A DNA stretch of 16,944 bases from Azonexaceae bacterium. Its GTDB lineage: Bacteria > Pseudomonadota > Gammaproteobacteria > Burkholderiales > Rhodocyclaceae. Where the stretch lies: contig SSTA01000325.1 of assembly GCA_009469685.1 (NCBI GenBank), positions 1 through 16,944 of the forward strand. The letters run 5' to 3'. The position numbers were made by a program, and so were the translations under genes. Positions within the stretch are counted from its first letter, which is position 1. Every line of letters starts with the position of its first letter. A model generated the notes under the pieces. The model did no database searches and had not been told where the DNA came from. It saw only the letters and a program-made list of their open reading frames with translations. Positions 1-6,749 of this stretch are shown piece by piece.

Positions 1-318
1 CAGAGTTCGGGGATCGAGCAGGTCAGTCTGGCGGTCAGCCAGATGGACGAAGTGACGCAGCAGAATGCGGCGCTGGTGGAAGAGGCGGCGGCGGCGGCCG
101 AGAGTCTGGAGGAACAGGCGCACGCCCTGAGCTCCGCAGTCTCGGTGTTCCGCACCGGGAACGAAAGTACTACCCGCGGCCGCACTCCGGTGGTGGAAAG
201 GACGGCGCGCGAAAGGCAGCGTCCCGCCCTCGCCCATCGGGAGCCCGTGCGGGTGGGTCGCGCAGCGCCCAAATTGCCCGCGGCCGCGGCTGCCGATGAC
301 GAGTGGGAAGAGTTCTGA
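1..318 (+). CDS. Methyl-accepting chemotaxis protein, C-terminal end (partial)
   Basis: Only the last 105 residues are in the window; the gene enters from the left edge in frame 1. The visible part starts in the end of the receptor signalling domain: the stretch reading VSQMDEVTQQNAALVEE followed by an alanine/glutamate-rich coiled-coil helix is typical of the C-terminal cytoplasmic bundle of chemoreceptors. It is followed by a disordered arginine/proline/alanine linker of about 60 residues. The protein ends in DDEWEEF. The last five residues match the x-aromatic-x-x-aromatic pattern of the tethering pentapeptide (NWETF in Tar/Tsr) that docks CheR and, in some species, CheB. The stop codon is 2 nt before the preferred cheR start, so receptor and methyltransferase are very probably cotranscribed. 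Ligand and membrane topology cannot be judged from this fragment. Confidence 0.93.
   Translation, partial: QSSGIEQVSLAVSQMDEVTQQNAALVEEAAAAAESLEEQAHALSSAVSVFRTGNESTTRGRTPVVERTARERQRPALAHREPVRVGRAAPKLPAAAAADDEWEEF
305..312 (+). promoter_or_regulatory. Ribosome binding site of cheR
   Basis: A purine-rich GGGAAGAG lies 8 nt before ATG 321, inside the last codons of the receptor gene. It decides the start: the in-frame GTG at 303 would lie upstream of this site and has no good site of its own. Confidence 0.55.
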
Positions 319-320
319 CC

Positions 321-1217
321 ATGGCACTCGACGATGGGCGGTCGTCTTTGGGTCAAACGGCCAAGGGCCTCGCCGCGCGGGAATGCGGTAGCCGCGAATT
401 CAACTTTTCCGCCGCGGACTTTGAGCGCGTACGCAAACTCATCTATGCACACGCGGGCATTTCGCTCTCTCCGATCAAACAGGACATGGTCTATTCCCGC
501 CTTGCCCGGCGGTTGCGCGCGACGGGAAAGAGCAGCTTTGCCGCCTACCTCGACGCCTTGGAGCGCGATGGCGGCGAGGAGTGGGAGCGTTTCGTCAACT
601 CCCTGACCACCAATCTCACCTCCTTCTTCCGCGAGCCCCACCACTTCCCCATCTTTGCCGATCACCTGAAGCAACTGGGGACGCGCCGCCCGATCCGGGT
701 CTGGTGTTCCGCAGCCTCGACCGGCGAGGAGCCCTATTCGATCGCCATCACGATCCTGGAAACCTTTGGCAGTCAGGTGTCCCACGTGTCGATCTTTGCC
801 TCGGACCTGGATACCAACGTTCTCGAAACCGCGCGCAAAGGCGTTTACCCGGTCGAGCGGGTTGAAAAAATGGATCCCGAGCGCCTGCGGCGTTTCTTTC
901 TGCGGGGAACGGGCTCCCAAGAGGGCATGGTCGCGGTGCGCCCTGAATTGAAACGGCTCATCGAGTTTCAGCGTATCAATCTGCTCGAACCCAATTGGCC
1001 CGTGCGCGGGCCGCTGGACGTCATCTTCTGCCGCAACGTCATGATCTATTTCGACAAACCGACGCAATACAAGATTCTTTCCCGCTTCGAGCCGATGATC
1101 GAAGCGGATGGTTTGATGTTTGCCGGCCATTCCGAGAGTTTCTTGCATGCTGCAGACCTGTTCAGGTCACTGGGCAAGACCGTCTATGTACCCACCCGCG
1201 GTCAGCGGGAGCGATGA
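321..1217 (+). CDS. cheR: Chemotaxis protein methyltransferase CheR
   Basis: Cytoplasmic SAM-dependent enzyme that methylates receptor glutamates during adaptation. I start it at ATG 321 (298 aa), not at the in-frame GTG 303, because of the ribosome site at 305-312. The first ~25 residues are an extension without recognisable features. An all-helical CheR N-domain follows (about residues 28-105), ending in the conserved segment LTTNLTSFFREPHHF. Next is the Rossmann methyltransferase domain, with the SAM-binding motif SAASTGEEPYS (about 130-140), the acidic loop ASDLDTNVLETA, and the motif DVIFCRNVMIYFD (233-245) typical of CheR. Length is close to E. coli CheR (286 aa). The upstream receptor ends in a CheR-docking type pentapeptide, so enzyme and substrate are encoded side by side. 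The TGA stop is in the same frame as cheD. Confidence 0.96.
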   Translation: MALDDGRSSLGQTAKGLAARECGSREFNFSAADFERVRKLIYAHAGISLSPIKQDMVYSRLARRLRATGKSSFAAYLDALERDGGEEWERFVNSLTTNLTSFFREPHHFPIFADHLKQLGTRRPIRVWCSAASTGEEPYSIAITILETFGSQVSHVSIFASDLDTNVLETARKGVYPVERVEKMDPERLRRFFLRGTGSQEGMVAVRPELKRLIEFQRINLLEPNWPVRGPLDVIFCRNVMIYFDKPTQYKILSRFEPMIEADGLMFAGHSESFLHAADLFRSLGKTVYVPTRGQRER

Positions 1218-1226
1218 AAGATCACC

Positions 1227-1835
1227 GTGACCGCCCACGCTTTCGACGAGCACCTTGCCACCAACCGGTACTTCGATCGTCACTTCGAATCGGAGGCGGC
1301 CAAGATTCTCCCGGGAGAGTACTTCGTCACCACCAAGGACATGCTCCTGGTGACCGTGTTGGGATCGTGCGTCGCGGCTTGCATTCGCGACCCGGATTCA
1401 GGCATAGGCGGCATGAATCACTTCATGTTGCCGGACGAGGGCGGCCGAGAGGTCCTGAGCACCTCGGCCCGTTACGGGACCTACGCCATGGAGGTGTTGA
1501 TCAACCATCTGCTCAAGTTGGGAGCGCGTCGCAATCGGCTGGAAGCCAAGGTCTTCGGCGGCGGGGCGGTGATGGAAAGCCTGGCCAGCAGCAACGTTGG
1601 CGTGCGCAATGCCGAGTTCGTCCTCAAATTTCTCAACACCGAAAAGGTCCCCGTGGTCGCCAAGGATCTCCTCGATTCCTATCCGCGCAAAGTGTATTAC
1701 TTCCCGAGCACCGGCAAGGTGCTGGTCAAGAAACTGCACCGCGTCCACAACGACACCCTGTTCAGCCGCGAACGTGAATACAAGGAGCGGTTGGTCACGG
1801 CGAAGGTCGAGGGCGATGTCGAACTCTTTATCTGA
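1227..1835 (+). CDS. cheD: Chemoreceptor glutamine deamidase CheD
   Basis: CheD deamidates selected receptor glutamines to glutamates, creating methylation sites; in several bacteria it also interacts with a CheY phosphatase. The 202-aa product has the family core LVTVLGSCVAAC with the nucleophile cysteine at residue 48 and GGMNHFMLPDEGG with the histidine at residue 65. The 17-residue Cys-His spacing equals that of the catalytic pair in Thermotoga CheD (C27/H44). A later VFGGGAVM segment is also family-typical. The start is GTG 1227; an upstream ATG at 1214 is out of frame. The ribosome site is weak (GAAAG 6 nt upstream), and the start follows the cheR stop by only 9 nt in the same frame, so translation is probably coupled to cheR. 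The extension before the core (~38 residues) is long compared with Thermotoga CheD. Confidence 0.94.
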   Translation: MTAHAFDEHLATNRYFDRHFESEAAKILPGEYFVTTKDMLLVTVLGSCVAACIRDPDSGIGGMNHFMLPDEGGREVLSTSARYGTYAMEVLINHLLKLGARRNRLEAKVFGGGAVMESLASSNVGVRNAEFVLKFLNTEKVPVVAKDLLDSYPRKVYYFPSTGKVLVKKLHRVHNDTLFSREREYKERLVTAKVEGDVELFI

Positions 1836-1872
1836 GGCGGCGAGGGCTGCCATGAACTCCTAAACAAGGACC

Positions 1873-2925
1873 ATGAGCTTGAAGACACGCGTTCTTGTCG
1901 TCGACGACTCGGCCTTGATGCGAGGCCTGTTGACCGAATTGATCGCCGGCTTCCCCGATCTCGAGGTGGTGGGGGCGGCGCCGGATGCCCAGGCCGCTCG
2001 GGAAATGATCAAGGCGCTCAACCCGGATGTCCTGACCCTGGATGTTCAGATGCCGGGCATGGACGGACTGGTCTTCCTCGAGCGCCTCATGCGCCTGCGG
2101 CCCATGCCGGTGGTCATGGTGTCGGCGTACACCGAAGCCGGTTCGGACACTACGCTGCGAGCTCTGGAACTGGGGGCGGTGGATTTCATCGGTAAGCCCA
2201 GAGCCGATACCGGGCAGAGCATGGAGGATTACGCCGAGGAGTTGGCGGATAAGCTACGGGCCGCCAAAGGCGCCAGGGTGCGTACCCTGCCGCCGGTAAC
2301 TGCGCCTGCGGCAATGCCCGTCCGTTCTTCTCCAATCGTCAGGCTAGGGGGCGCCATCAACAAGATCATCTTTGTCGGAGCCTCCACGGGCGGTACCGAG
2401 GCCATCAAGCATTTTCTCTCCGGCGTTCCCGAGGATTGTCCGCCCATCCTCATCGTCCAGCACATGCCCGAATCCTTCACCGCGTCCTTCGCCAAACGTC
2501 TGGATACCCTGTCGGCGCCCCGGGTGCTCGAGGCGGCAGGCAATGAGCGGGTTGAGCCGGGTACCGTCTATATCGCTCCCGGTCATTCCCACCTGAAGAT
2601 ACGCAAGACTTCCGCGGGATACATCACGGAGTTGTCTACTGCTCCGCCCGTGAATCGTCACCGGCCCTCGGTGGACGTGCTCTTCGATTCCGCAGCCGAA
2701 GTGGTTGGGCGCCAAGCGGTCGCCACCATTCTCACGGGTATGGGCAAAGATGGCGCCCAGGGCCTGTTGCGCTTGCGTCAGGCCGGCGCGCGAACCTTCG
2801 GTCAGGATGAAGGGAGTTGTGTGGTTTATGGCATGCCACGAGAGGCATTTCTGGTGGGGGCGGTCGAAGAGCAGTGCAGCCTCGCCGAAATGGCGCGCAA
2901 AGTGCTCGCGGCAGCGGCCCGATGA
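1873..2925 (+). CDS. cheB: Protein-glutamate methylesterase/deamidase CheB
   Basis: CheB removes receptor methyl groups and is activated by phosphotransfer from CheA. The 350-aa protein has an N-terminal receiver domain with acidic pair DD at 11-12, phospho-acceptor D57 (in [12 protein letters not shown]) and K108 (in IGKPR). A proline/alanine linker (about 135-160) leads to the methylesterase domain with the Ser-His-Asp triad visible as S171 ([10 protein letters not shown]), H197 (QHMPESFT) and D293 (MGKDGAQG). Length matches E. coli CheB (349 aa). ATG 1873 has AAGGA at 1866-1870. No C-terminal CheR-type pentapeptide-binding feature can be judged by eye. It closes the receptor-cheR-cheD-cheB group; a 97-nt gap follows. 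Confidence 0.97.
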   Translation: MSLKTRVLVVDDSALMRGLLTELIAGFPDLEVVGAAPDAQAAREMIKALNPDVLTLDVQMPGMDGLVFLERLMRLRPMPVVMVSAYTEAGSDTTLRALELGAVDFIGKPRADTGQSMEDYAEELADKLRAAKGARVRTLPPVTAPAAMPVRSSPIVRLGGAINKIIFVGASTGGTEAIKHFLSGVPEDCPPILIVQHMPESFTASFAKRLDTLSAPRVLEAAGNERVEPGTVYIAPGHSHLKIRKTSAGYITELSTAPPVNRHRPSVDVLFDSAAEVVGRQAVATILTGMGKDGAQGLLRLRQAGARTFGQDEGSCVVYGMPREAFLVGAVEEQCSLAEMARKVLAAAAR

Positions 2926-2933
2926 GGAATTGC

Positions 2934-2954
2934 GCTCACTCAAGCCCGGTGAGC
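2934..2954 (+). promoter_or_regulatory. Inverted repeat upstream of the STAS gene
   Basis: GCTCAC and GTGAGC form a perfect 6-bp inverted repeat around a 9-nt spacer in the gap after cheB. A short AT-rich stretch (TATTAAAC, from 2957) follows. It could be a weak terminator, an operator or chance. There is no run of T, and I find no convincing -35/-10 pair at proper spacing. Confidence 0.25.
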
Positions 2955-3022
2955 CGTATTAAACTAGGGTGTCGCGCTTTCCATACGCGGCGCAGAGAAC
3001 GAGTCACACGAGAGGAGACGCC

Positions 3023-3328
3023 ATGCAGGCTACCGTGACCAAGGAAGGCAACAAGGCCGTAATCAAGTTGAGCGGCCGCTTCGATTTCAATACCCATCGC
3101 GATTTCCGTGCGGCCTACGAAGGCCTTGTCGGGGATGCCGCCATCCGGGAAGTGACCGTCGATTTTTCCGGCGTCGATTACCTCGATAGTTCGGCCCTCG
3201 GCATGCTCCTGATGTTGCGCGACAAGGTCACCGGTGCGGGCAAAGACGTCGTGCTCGGCAACGTGCGCGGCAACGTCAAGCAGGTCCTCGACATTGCCAA
3301 TTTCGGCAAGTTGTTCCGCATCGCCTAA
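3023..3328 (+). CDS. Stand-alone STAS-domain protein, HsbA-like anti-anti-sigma factor
   Basis: A 101-aa single-domain protein of the SpoIIAA/RsbV STAS fold. The signature DYLDSSALGMLL (residues 52-63) contains the serine pair S56-S57, one of which is the usual regulatory phosphorylation site of anti-sigma-factor antagonists. The GRFDF start (18-22) and the NFGKLF end are also typical. I start at ATG 3023, with AGAGGAG 5 nt upstream (3011-3017); the longer frame from GTG 2969 adds an arginine-rich stretch without STAS character. No partner kinase, phosphatase or HPt protein is in the window. From memory the sequence resembles Pseudomonas HsbA, which controls FlgM and diguanylate cyclase activity through an HptB pathway; that assignment is inference. 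Its position between cheB and cheV and near fliA suggests a role in motility control. Confidence 0.82.
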   Translation: MQATVTKEGNKAVIKLSGRFDFNTHRDFRAAYEGLVGDAAIREVTVDFSGVDYLDSSALGMLLMLRDKVTGAGKDVVLGNVRGNVKQVLDIANFGKLFRIA

Positions 3329-3372
3329 AGAAAGTCGCCGCGGCCGTCGATAACCCTCCGGGGGAGGCGCCA

Positions 3373-3426
3373 AAAACCTGGATTTCCGGGGTTCTCAGGC
3401 TGCCGTGCGGGAAGGAATCAGGTTTT
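3373..3426 (+). terminator. Long imperfect hairpin after the STAS gene, possible terminator or attenuator
   Basis: The left arm at 3373-3387 (AAAACCTG-g-ATT-t-CC) pairs with the right arm at 3414-3426 (GGAATCAGGTTTT): 13 base pairs with two single-base bulges. The 26-nt loop can add a second small stem (TTCTC 3392-3396 with GGGAA 3409-3413). The A-run at the foot of the left arm and T-run at the end of the right arm resemble an intrinsic terminator read on either strand, but the T-run is inside the stem and short. It sits in the 185-nt gap between the STAS gene and cheV, where two transcription units could be separated. Confidence 0.4.
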
Positions 3427-3451
3427 AGCTTGTGATGAAACTGTGTATGCT
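3423..3451 (+). promoter_or_regulatory. Weak candidate sigma-70 promoter for the cheV-cheA operon
   Basis: TTTTAG and TATGCT are separated by 17 nt, about 60 nt before the cheV start. The -10 matches the consensus at four of six bases; the -35 is poor and overlaps the end of the hairpin at 3373-3426. I found no acceptable sigma-28 or sigma-54 site in this gap, so this is only the best available candidate. Confidence 0.22.
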
Positions 3452-3513
3452 TGAATTACCGTTGCCGGACGGGGCTTGCCGAGAATTCGGCGTGTCGGGA
3501 AGAGGGGTGTGGA

Positions 3514-4479
3514 ATGTCTGATCTGCTCAAGAGTATCGACGCGAGAACCAAGCTTGCAGGCACCAACAAGCTGGAGATTCTGCTGTTCTTCCTGGGGGAG
3601 GATCAGCGTACCGGCCGGCGCGAAACCTACGGCATCAACGTGTTCAAGGTGCGCGAAGTCATGCGCACGCCCCCGATCACCGCGGCGCCCGATATGCCGT
3701 CTTCGGTCGAGGGCATGGTCAGCTTACGCGGCGTCCTCGTTCCAGTCATCGATCTGGCCAAGTACACCGGGATCGCGACGAGTACGCCCCGGGACATCAT
3801 GATCGTCACCGAGTATGCCGGTCACACCCAGGGCTTCCTGGTCGAAGGCGTCGATACCATCCTGCGCCTCGATTGGAGCAAGATGAGGGTGCCGCCGGAA
3901 ATGCTCACCGCCCAGACCGGCGGTCTGGTCACCGCGGTGACCGAACTGGAGGATGGGCGTCTGGTGATGATGATGGACGTCGAGCGGATACTTTCCGAGA
4001 CGACCTCCTATGACGACGAAATGATGTATCGCGGCGTCGTCCAGGTGAACAAGCCGGAGGCCACGGTCTTCTACTGCGATGACTCCAGCGTCGCCCGGCG
4101 CCAGATCGAGCGCACCTTGGCTGCGATGGGCGTGAAATCGGTCTCGGCGATCAACGGGCGGCAGATGTGGGACGAATTGGAGAAGATGGCGTCCTACGCC
4201 CAATCCATAGGCAAGTCCGCTGCCGAGCTGATCAGCCTTGTTCTCACCGATATCGAGATGCCCGAAATGGACGGCTATATCCTGACCAAGCGGATGAAGT
4301 CCGATCCTCGGTTCACGGGCATCCCGGTGATCATGCATTCGTCCCTCTCCGGCATGTCCAACCAGAAGCTCGGGCAGTCGGTCGGCGTGGACGAATACGT
4401 ACCCAAATTCGAGCCCCTGCGCCTTTCGGAAACCCTGTCCCGCCGCCTGCAGGGTTCGGTCCCGGCCAAGGCTGCCTGA
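3514..4479 (+). CDS. cheV: Chemotaxis coupling protein CheV (first copy)
   Basis: CheV links receptors to CheA through a CheW-like domain and carries its own receiver domain, thought to tune coupling or act as a phosphate sink. The start is ATG 3514 (321 aa), preceded by GGGAAGAGGGG at 3497-3507; a longer frame from TTG 3451 adds 21 unconserved residues. The CheW-like domain spans about residues 15-165 (YGINVFKVREVMRTPPIT; SLRGVLVPVIDL; ILRLDWSKMRVPPEML). The receiver spans about 183-312, with acidic DD 189-190, phospho-acceptor D246 (LTDIEMPEMDG), S276 at the usual Thr/Ser position and K298 (YVPKF). All receiver residues needed for phosphorylation are present. It is followed 18 nt later by a second, related cheV. 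Confidence 0.95.
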   Translation: MSDLLKSIDARTKLAGTNKLEILLFFLGEDQRTGRRETYGINVFKVREVMRTPPITAAPDMPSSVEGMVSLRGVLVPVIDLAKYTGIATSTPRDIMIVTEYAGHTQGFLVEGVDTILRLDWSKMRVPPEMLTAQTGGLVTAVTELEDGRLVMMMDVERILSETTSYDDEMMYRGVVQVNKPEATVFYCDDSSVARRQIERTLAAMGVKSVSAINGRQMWDELEKMASYAQSIGKSAAELISLVLTDIEMPEMDGYILTKRMKSDPRFTGIPVIMHSSLSGMSNQKLGQSVGVDEYVPKFEPLRLSETLSRRLQGSVPAKAA

Positions 4480-4483
4480 GTCC

Positions 4484-4491
4484 GGGAGGAG
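4484..4491 (+). promoter_or_regulatory. Ribosome binding site of second cheV
   Basis: GGGAGGAG lies 6 nt before GTG 4498 and 12 nt before the alternative in-frame ATG 4504, so the GTG is the better start. Confidence 0.6.
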
Positions 4492-4497
4492 ACTGTC

Positions 4498-5436
4498 GTG
4501 GATATGGTCGAAAACAAGAACCTTCTGGATAGCGTCGATGCCCGGACCCGCCTCGCCGGGTCCAACAAGATGGAGATCCTGCTGTTCTCGCTGGGGACGC
4601 GCGAGACTTTCGGGATCAATGTGTTCAAGGTCCGCGAGGTTGGACGCACGCCCCACATCACCAAGACGCCCAATATGCCCCGGGGCGTCGAAGGGCTCAT
4701 TTCCCTGCGCGGTAACGTCATTCCGGTGCTCTCGCTGGCCCCTTTCCTCCAACTCGAAGGGGGCCCTAGTGGCTTGGGCAAGACCATGATGGTGGCCGAG
4801 TATTCGAAGCGTACCCTGGGGTTCCTGGTTCACGAAGTCGATCGCATCATTCGCGTCGATTGGGAGCGGGTCAAGGCGCCGGAAAGCGTGCTGACCGCCA
4901 ACCAGGGACTGATCACTGCGGTCATCGAACTCGACGGCGGCCACCTGGTTTCGATTCTCGACGTCGAGCAAATCCTCGCCAATGCTTTCGGCGAGGCGGT
5001 CATCATCGACATTCCCCCTGCCCGCGTGGACGCCGATACGAGTGTCTTCTTCGTGGATGATTCCGTGGTGGCGCGTCGCAAGATCACCGAGGTCCTCGAA
5101 AAACTGGGCGTTCGCCACAAGCACGCCACCAATGGTGCGGAAGCCTGGACGCGGTTGCAGGCGATTGCCGCCCATGCCACCCAAATCGGGCGGCGCATGC
5201 GGGACGAAGTACGCCTGATCCTGGTGGATGCCGAGATGCCCGAAATGGATGGCTATGTGCTGACCAAGAACATCAAGAGCGATCCCCGATTCGAGGGGGT
5301 GCCCATCGTCATGCATTCCTCGCTCTCTTCCGAAGCCAACCGCGCCATGGGCAAGTCTGTCGGAGTGGACGCCTACGTTGCCAAGTTCGACGCAGAAGCC
5401 CTGGCCGATACCTTGAGACCCTTGCTCGAACGTTGA
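4498..5436 (+). CDS. cheV: Chemotaxis coupling protein CheV (second copy)
   Basis: A second CheV of 312 aa, starting with GTG 4498. The CheW-like domain spans about residues 20-165 (FGINVFKVREVGRTPHIT; SLRGNVIPVLSL; IIRVDWERVKAPESVL) and the receiver about 180-310, with DD 187-188, phospho-acceptor D244 (LVDAEMPEMDG), S274 and K296 (YVAKF). It clearly derives from the same ancestor as the upstream copy: the N-terminal pattern (S/D)-x-DART-(K/R)-LAG-(T/S)-NK is shared, and DNA is near-identical around the phospho-acceptor site. The copies are nevertheless well diverged overall, so the duplication is old. This copy lacks a few residues after the first beta strand (SLGTRETFG against FLGEDQRTGRRETYG). 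It lies 15 nt before cheY in a tight operon. Different receptor preference of the two copies is inference. Confidence 0.95.
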   Translation: MDMVENKNLLDSVDARTRLAGSNKMEILLFSLGTRETFGINVFKVREVGRTPHITKTPNMPRGVEGLISLRGNVIPVLSLAPFLQLEGGPSGLGKTMMVAEYSKRTLGFLVHEVDRIIRVDWERVKAPESVLTANQGLITAVIELDGGHLVSILDVEQILANAFGEAVIIDIPPARVDADTSVFFVDDSVVARRKITEVLEKLGVRHKHATNGAEAWTRLQAIAAHATQIGRRMRDEVRLILVDAEMPEMDGYVLTKNIKSDPRFEGVPIVMHSSLSSEANRAMGKSVGVDAYVAKFDAEALADTLRPLLER

Positions 5437-5451
5437 AAACCGGAGTATTGA

Positions 5452-5847
5452 ATGGCCGCTGATCCCAAAATGAGATTCCTCGTGGTGGATGATTTTTCCA
5501 CCATGCGCCGAATCGTTCGCAACCTGCTTAAAGAACTTGGGTTTACCAACGTCGATGAGGCCGAGGATGGCGCCATCGCCCTGCAGAAGCTCCAGGCCGG
5601 TGGTTTCGAATTTGTCGTCACCGATTGGAACATGCCCAACATGGATGGGCTCACCCTGCTCCAGACCATTCGGTCCACACCGAACCTCAAGCATCTGCCG
5701 GTGCTGATGATCACTGCAGAAGCCAAGAAGGAAAACATCATCGCGGCTGCTCAGGCGGGTGCCAGTGGTTACATCGTGAAGCCGTTTACTGCCGGGACGC
5801 TGTCGGAAAAACTGACCAAGATCTTCGAAAAGATGGGTCAGGGCTGA
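5452..5847 (+). CDS. cheY: Chemotaxis response regulator CheY
   Basis: Single-domain receiver (131 aa) that, when phosphorylated by CheA, binds FliM/FliN at the motor switch and changes rotation. Conserved residues are all visible: acidic pair D13-D14 ([12 protein letters not shown]), phospho-acceptor D58 ([11 protein letters not shown]), T88 (MITAEA), aromatic switch residue Y107 and K110 (YIVKPF). The sequence is very close in character to enterobacterial CheY, including the DWNMPNMDG and [19 protein letters not shown] segments. ATG 5452 has GGAG at 5442-5445. cheZ follows after 12 nt and cheA after that, the classical signalling trio. Confidence 0.98.
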   Translation: MAADPKMRFLVVDDFSTMRRIVRNLLKELGFTNVDEAEDGAIALQKLQAGGFEFVVTDWNMPNMDGLTLLQTIRSTPNLKHLPVLMITAEAKKENIIAAAQAGASGYIVKPFTAGTLSEKLTKIFEKMGQG

Positions 5848-5859
5848 GAGAGGACCATC

Positions 5860-6738
5860 ATGACTGCCAACAACGATTCCGACGAACTCGAAGCGCTCTT
5901 CGACAGCATCGCAGCCGATGCTGGGAGTCCTGCTCCCCAGGCTGCGCCACAGCCCGCTCCGGCACCCGCCCCAACTCCCGCGCCAGCGAGGGCGATTACC
6001 GATCTGGGGGACAGCGACGACCTACAAGCGCTGTTCGACAGTGTTTCAAGCGAATATTCAGTAGCGGCAGAGGTTCCGTCCGCTCCTGCACCTGAGCCTC
6101 CGGCGGCCGACGCGGGGCCCGGTTGGCCGCAACAGGAGGCGGTGTTCAATCGCGTCGGCCACATGGCGCGGCAGCTTCACGACACAATTCGCGAACTGGG
6201 CTACGACAAGATCGTCGAGCAGACCATGTCGGCCAGCGTCGACGCCCAGGACCGCTTGGCCTATGTGGCCAACCTGACCGAACAGGCGGCCTGTCGCGTT
6301 CTCAACGCCACCGACATTGCCGGGCCGCTGGTGGACGATATCGAGAATTCAGCCAAGGACTTGGGAGCCCGCTGGGATAAGGTGTTCTCCAACCAACTGG
6401 GTGTCGAGCAATTCAAAGCACTGGCTGCGGAAACGCGGGCATTTTTCAACCAGAAGCTTCCGGAACAGACTCGTTTGACCCGTGCCCAACTGACCGAGAT
6501 CATGATGGCCCAGGATTTTCAGGATCTCACCGGCCAGGTCATCAAGAAGATCGTGTCCCTTTCTCAGGTTCTTGAGCAAGGCATGATGGGGCTTCTGATC
6601 GAGGTGGTTCCCGAGCAGAAGCGGACCGAGGAGGTCAATAGTCTGATGAACGGACCGGTGATCTCGGCGGAAGGACGTACCGACGTCGTCGTCGATCAGA
6701 AGCAGGTAGACGACCTGCTCGACAGTCTCGGATTCTGA
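5860..6738 (+). CDS. cheZ: CheY-P phosphatase CheZ with duplicated N-terminal motif
   Basis: CheZ accelerates dephosphorylation of CheY-P. At 292 aa it is about 78 residues longer than E. coli CheZ (214 aa). The catalytic segment AQDFQDLTGQVIKK (217-230) holds D222 and Q226, equivalent to E. coli D143 and Q147, the glutamine that enters the CheY active site. The C-terminus QVDDLLDSLGF is the CheY-binding peptide. The extra length is N-terminal (about 1-90): an acidic motif DSDELEALFDSI (6-17), a proline/alanine spacer, a second copy DSDDLQALFDSV (51-62), then another proline/alanine spacer. Both copies resemble the C-terminal VDDLLDSL. The start ATG 5860 has a GAGAGGA site close upstream. cheA follows after 11 nt. 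Confidence 0.96.
   Translation: MTANNDSDELEALFDSIAADAGSPAPQAAPQPAPAPAPTPAPARAITDLGDSDDLQALFDSVSSEYSVAAEVPSAPAPEPPAADAGPGWPQQEAVFNRVGHMARQLHDTIRELGYDKIVEQTMSASVDAQDRLAYVANLTEQAACRVLNATDIAGPLVDDIENSAKDLGARWDKVFSNQLGVEQFKALAAETRAFFNQKLPEQTRLTRAQLTEIMMAQDFQDLTGQVIKKIVSLSQVLEQGMMGLLIEVVPEQKRTEEVNSLMNGPVISAEGRTDVVVDQKQVDDLLDSLGF
5875..5910 (+). repeat. First copy of the CheZ D-S-D-x-L-x-A-L-F-D-S motif
   Basis: Encodes residues 6-17 of CheZ. Its DNA is clearly similar to 6010-6045 (roughly two thirds of positions agree by eye), consistent with an internal duplication. Confidence 0.7.
6010..6045 (+). repeat. Second copy of the CheZ D-S-D-x-L-x-A-L-F-D-S motif
   Basis: Encodes residues 51-62 of CheZ, separated from the first copy by a proline/alanine-rich spacer. 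A related eight-residue version (VDDLLDSL) ends the protein and is encoded at 6706-6729. Confidence 0.7.
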
Positions 6739-6749
6739 GGAGCGGTGCC

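Noticed and set aside
2953..2962. GCCGTATTAA as a sigma-28 -10 box before the STAS gene
   Set aside because: The -10 partly fits, but no TAAA/TCAAG element lies at the required spacing; the only TCAAG is far too close.
3355..3367. CCTCC/GGAGG hairpin as terminator of the STAS gene
   Set aside because: Only 5 bp with a 3-nt loop and no T-run; the longer hairpin just downstream is a better candidate.
3461..3480. GG/GC pair as sigma-54 promoter before cheV
   Set aside because: The GG to GC distance is one base short of the required spacing and the flanks do not match.
3451..3513. TTG start giving CheV 21 extra residues
   Set aside because: The added residues are unlike CheV, and a strong ribosome site (3497-3507) precedes ATG 3514.
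3724..5694. A 656-codon open frame on the minus strand across both cheV genes and cheY
   Set aside because: It is antisense to well-conserved genes, rich in His, Gly, Asp and Gln as expected for a shadow frame in GC-rich DNA, and its internal repeat only mirrors the two related cheV genes.
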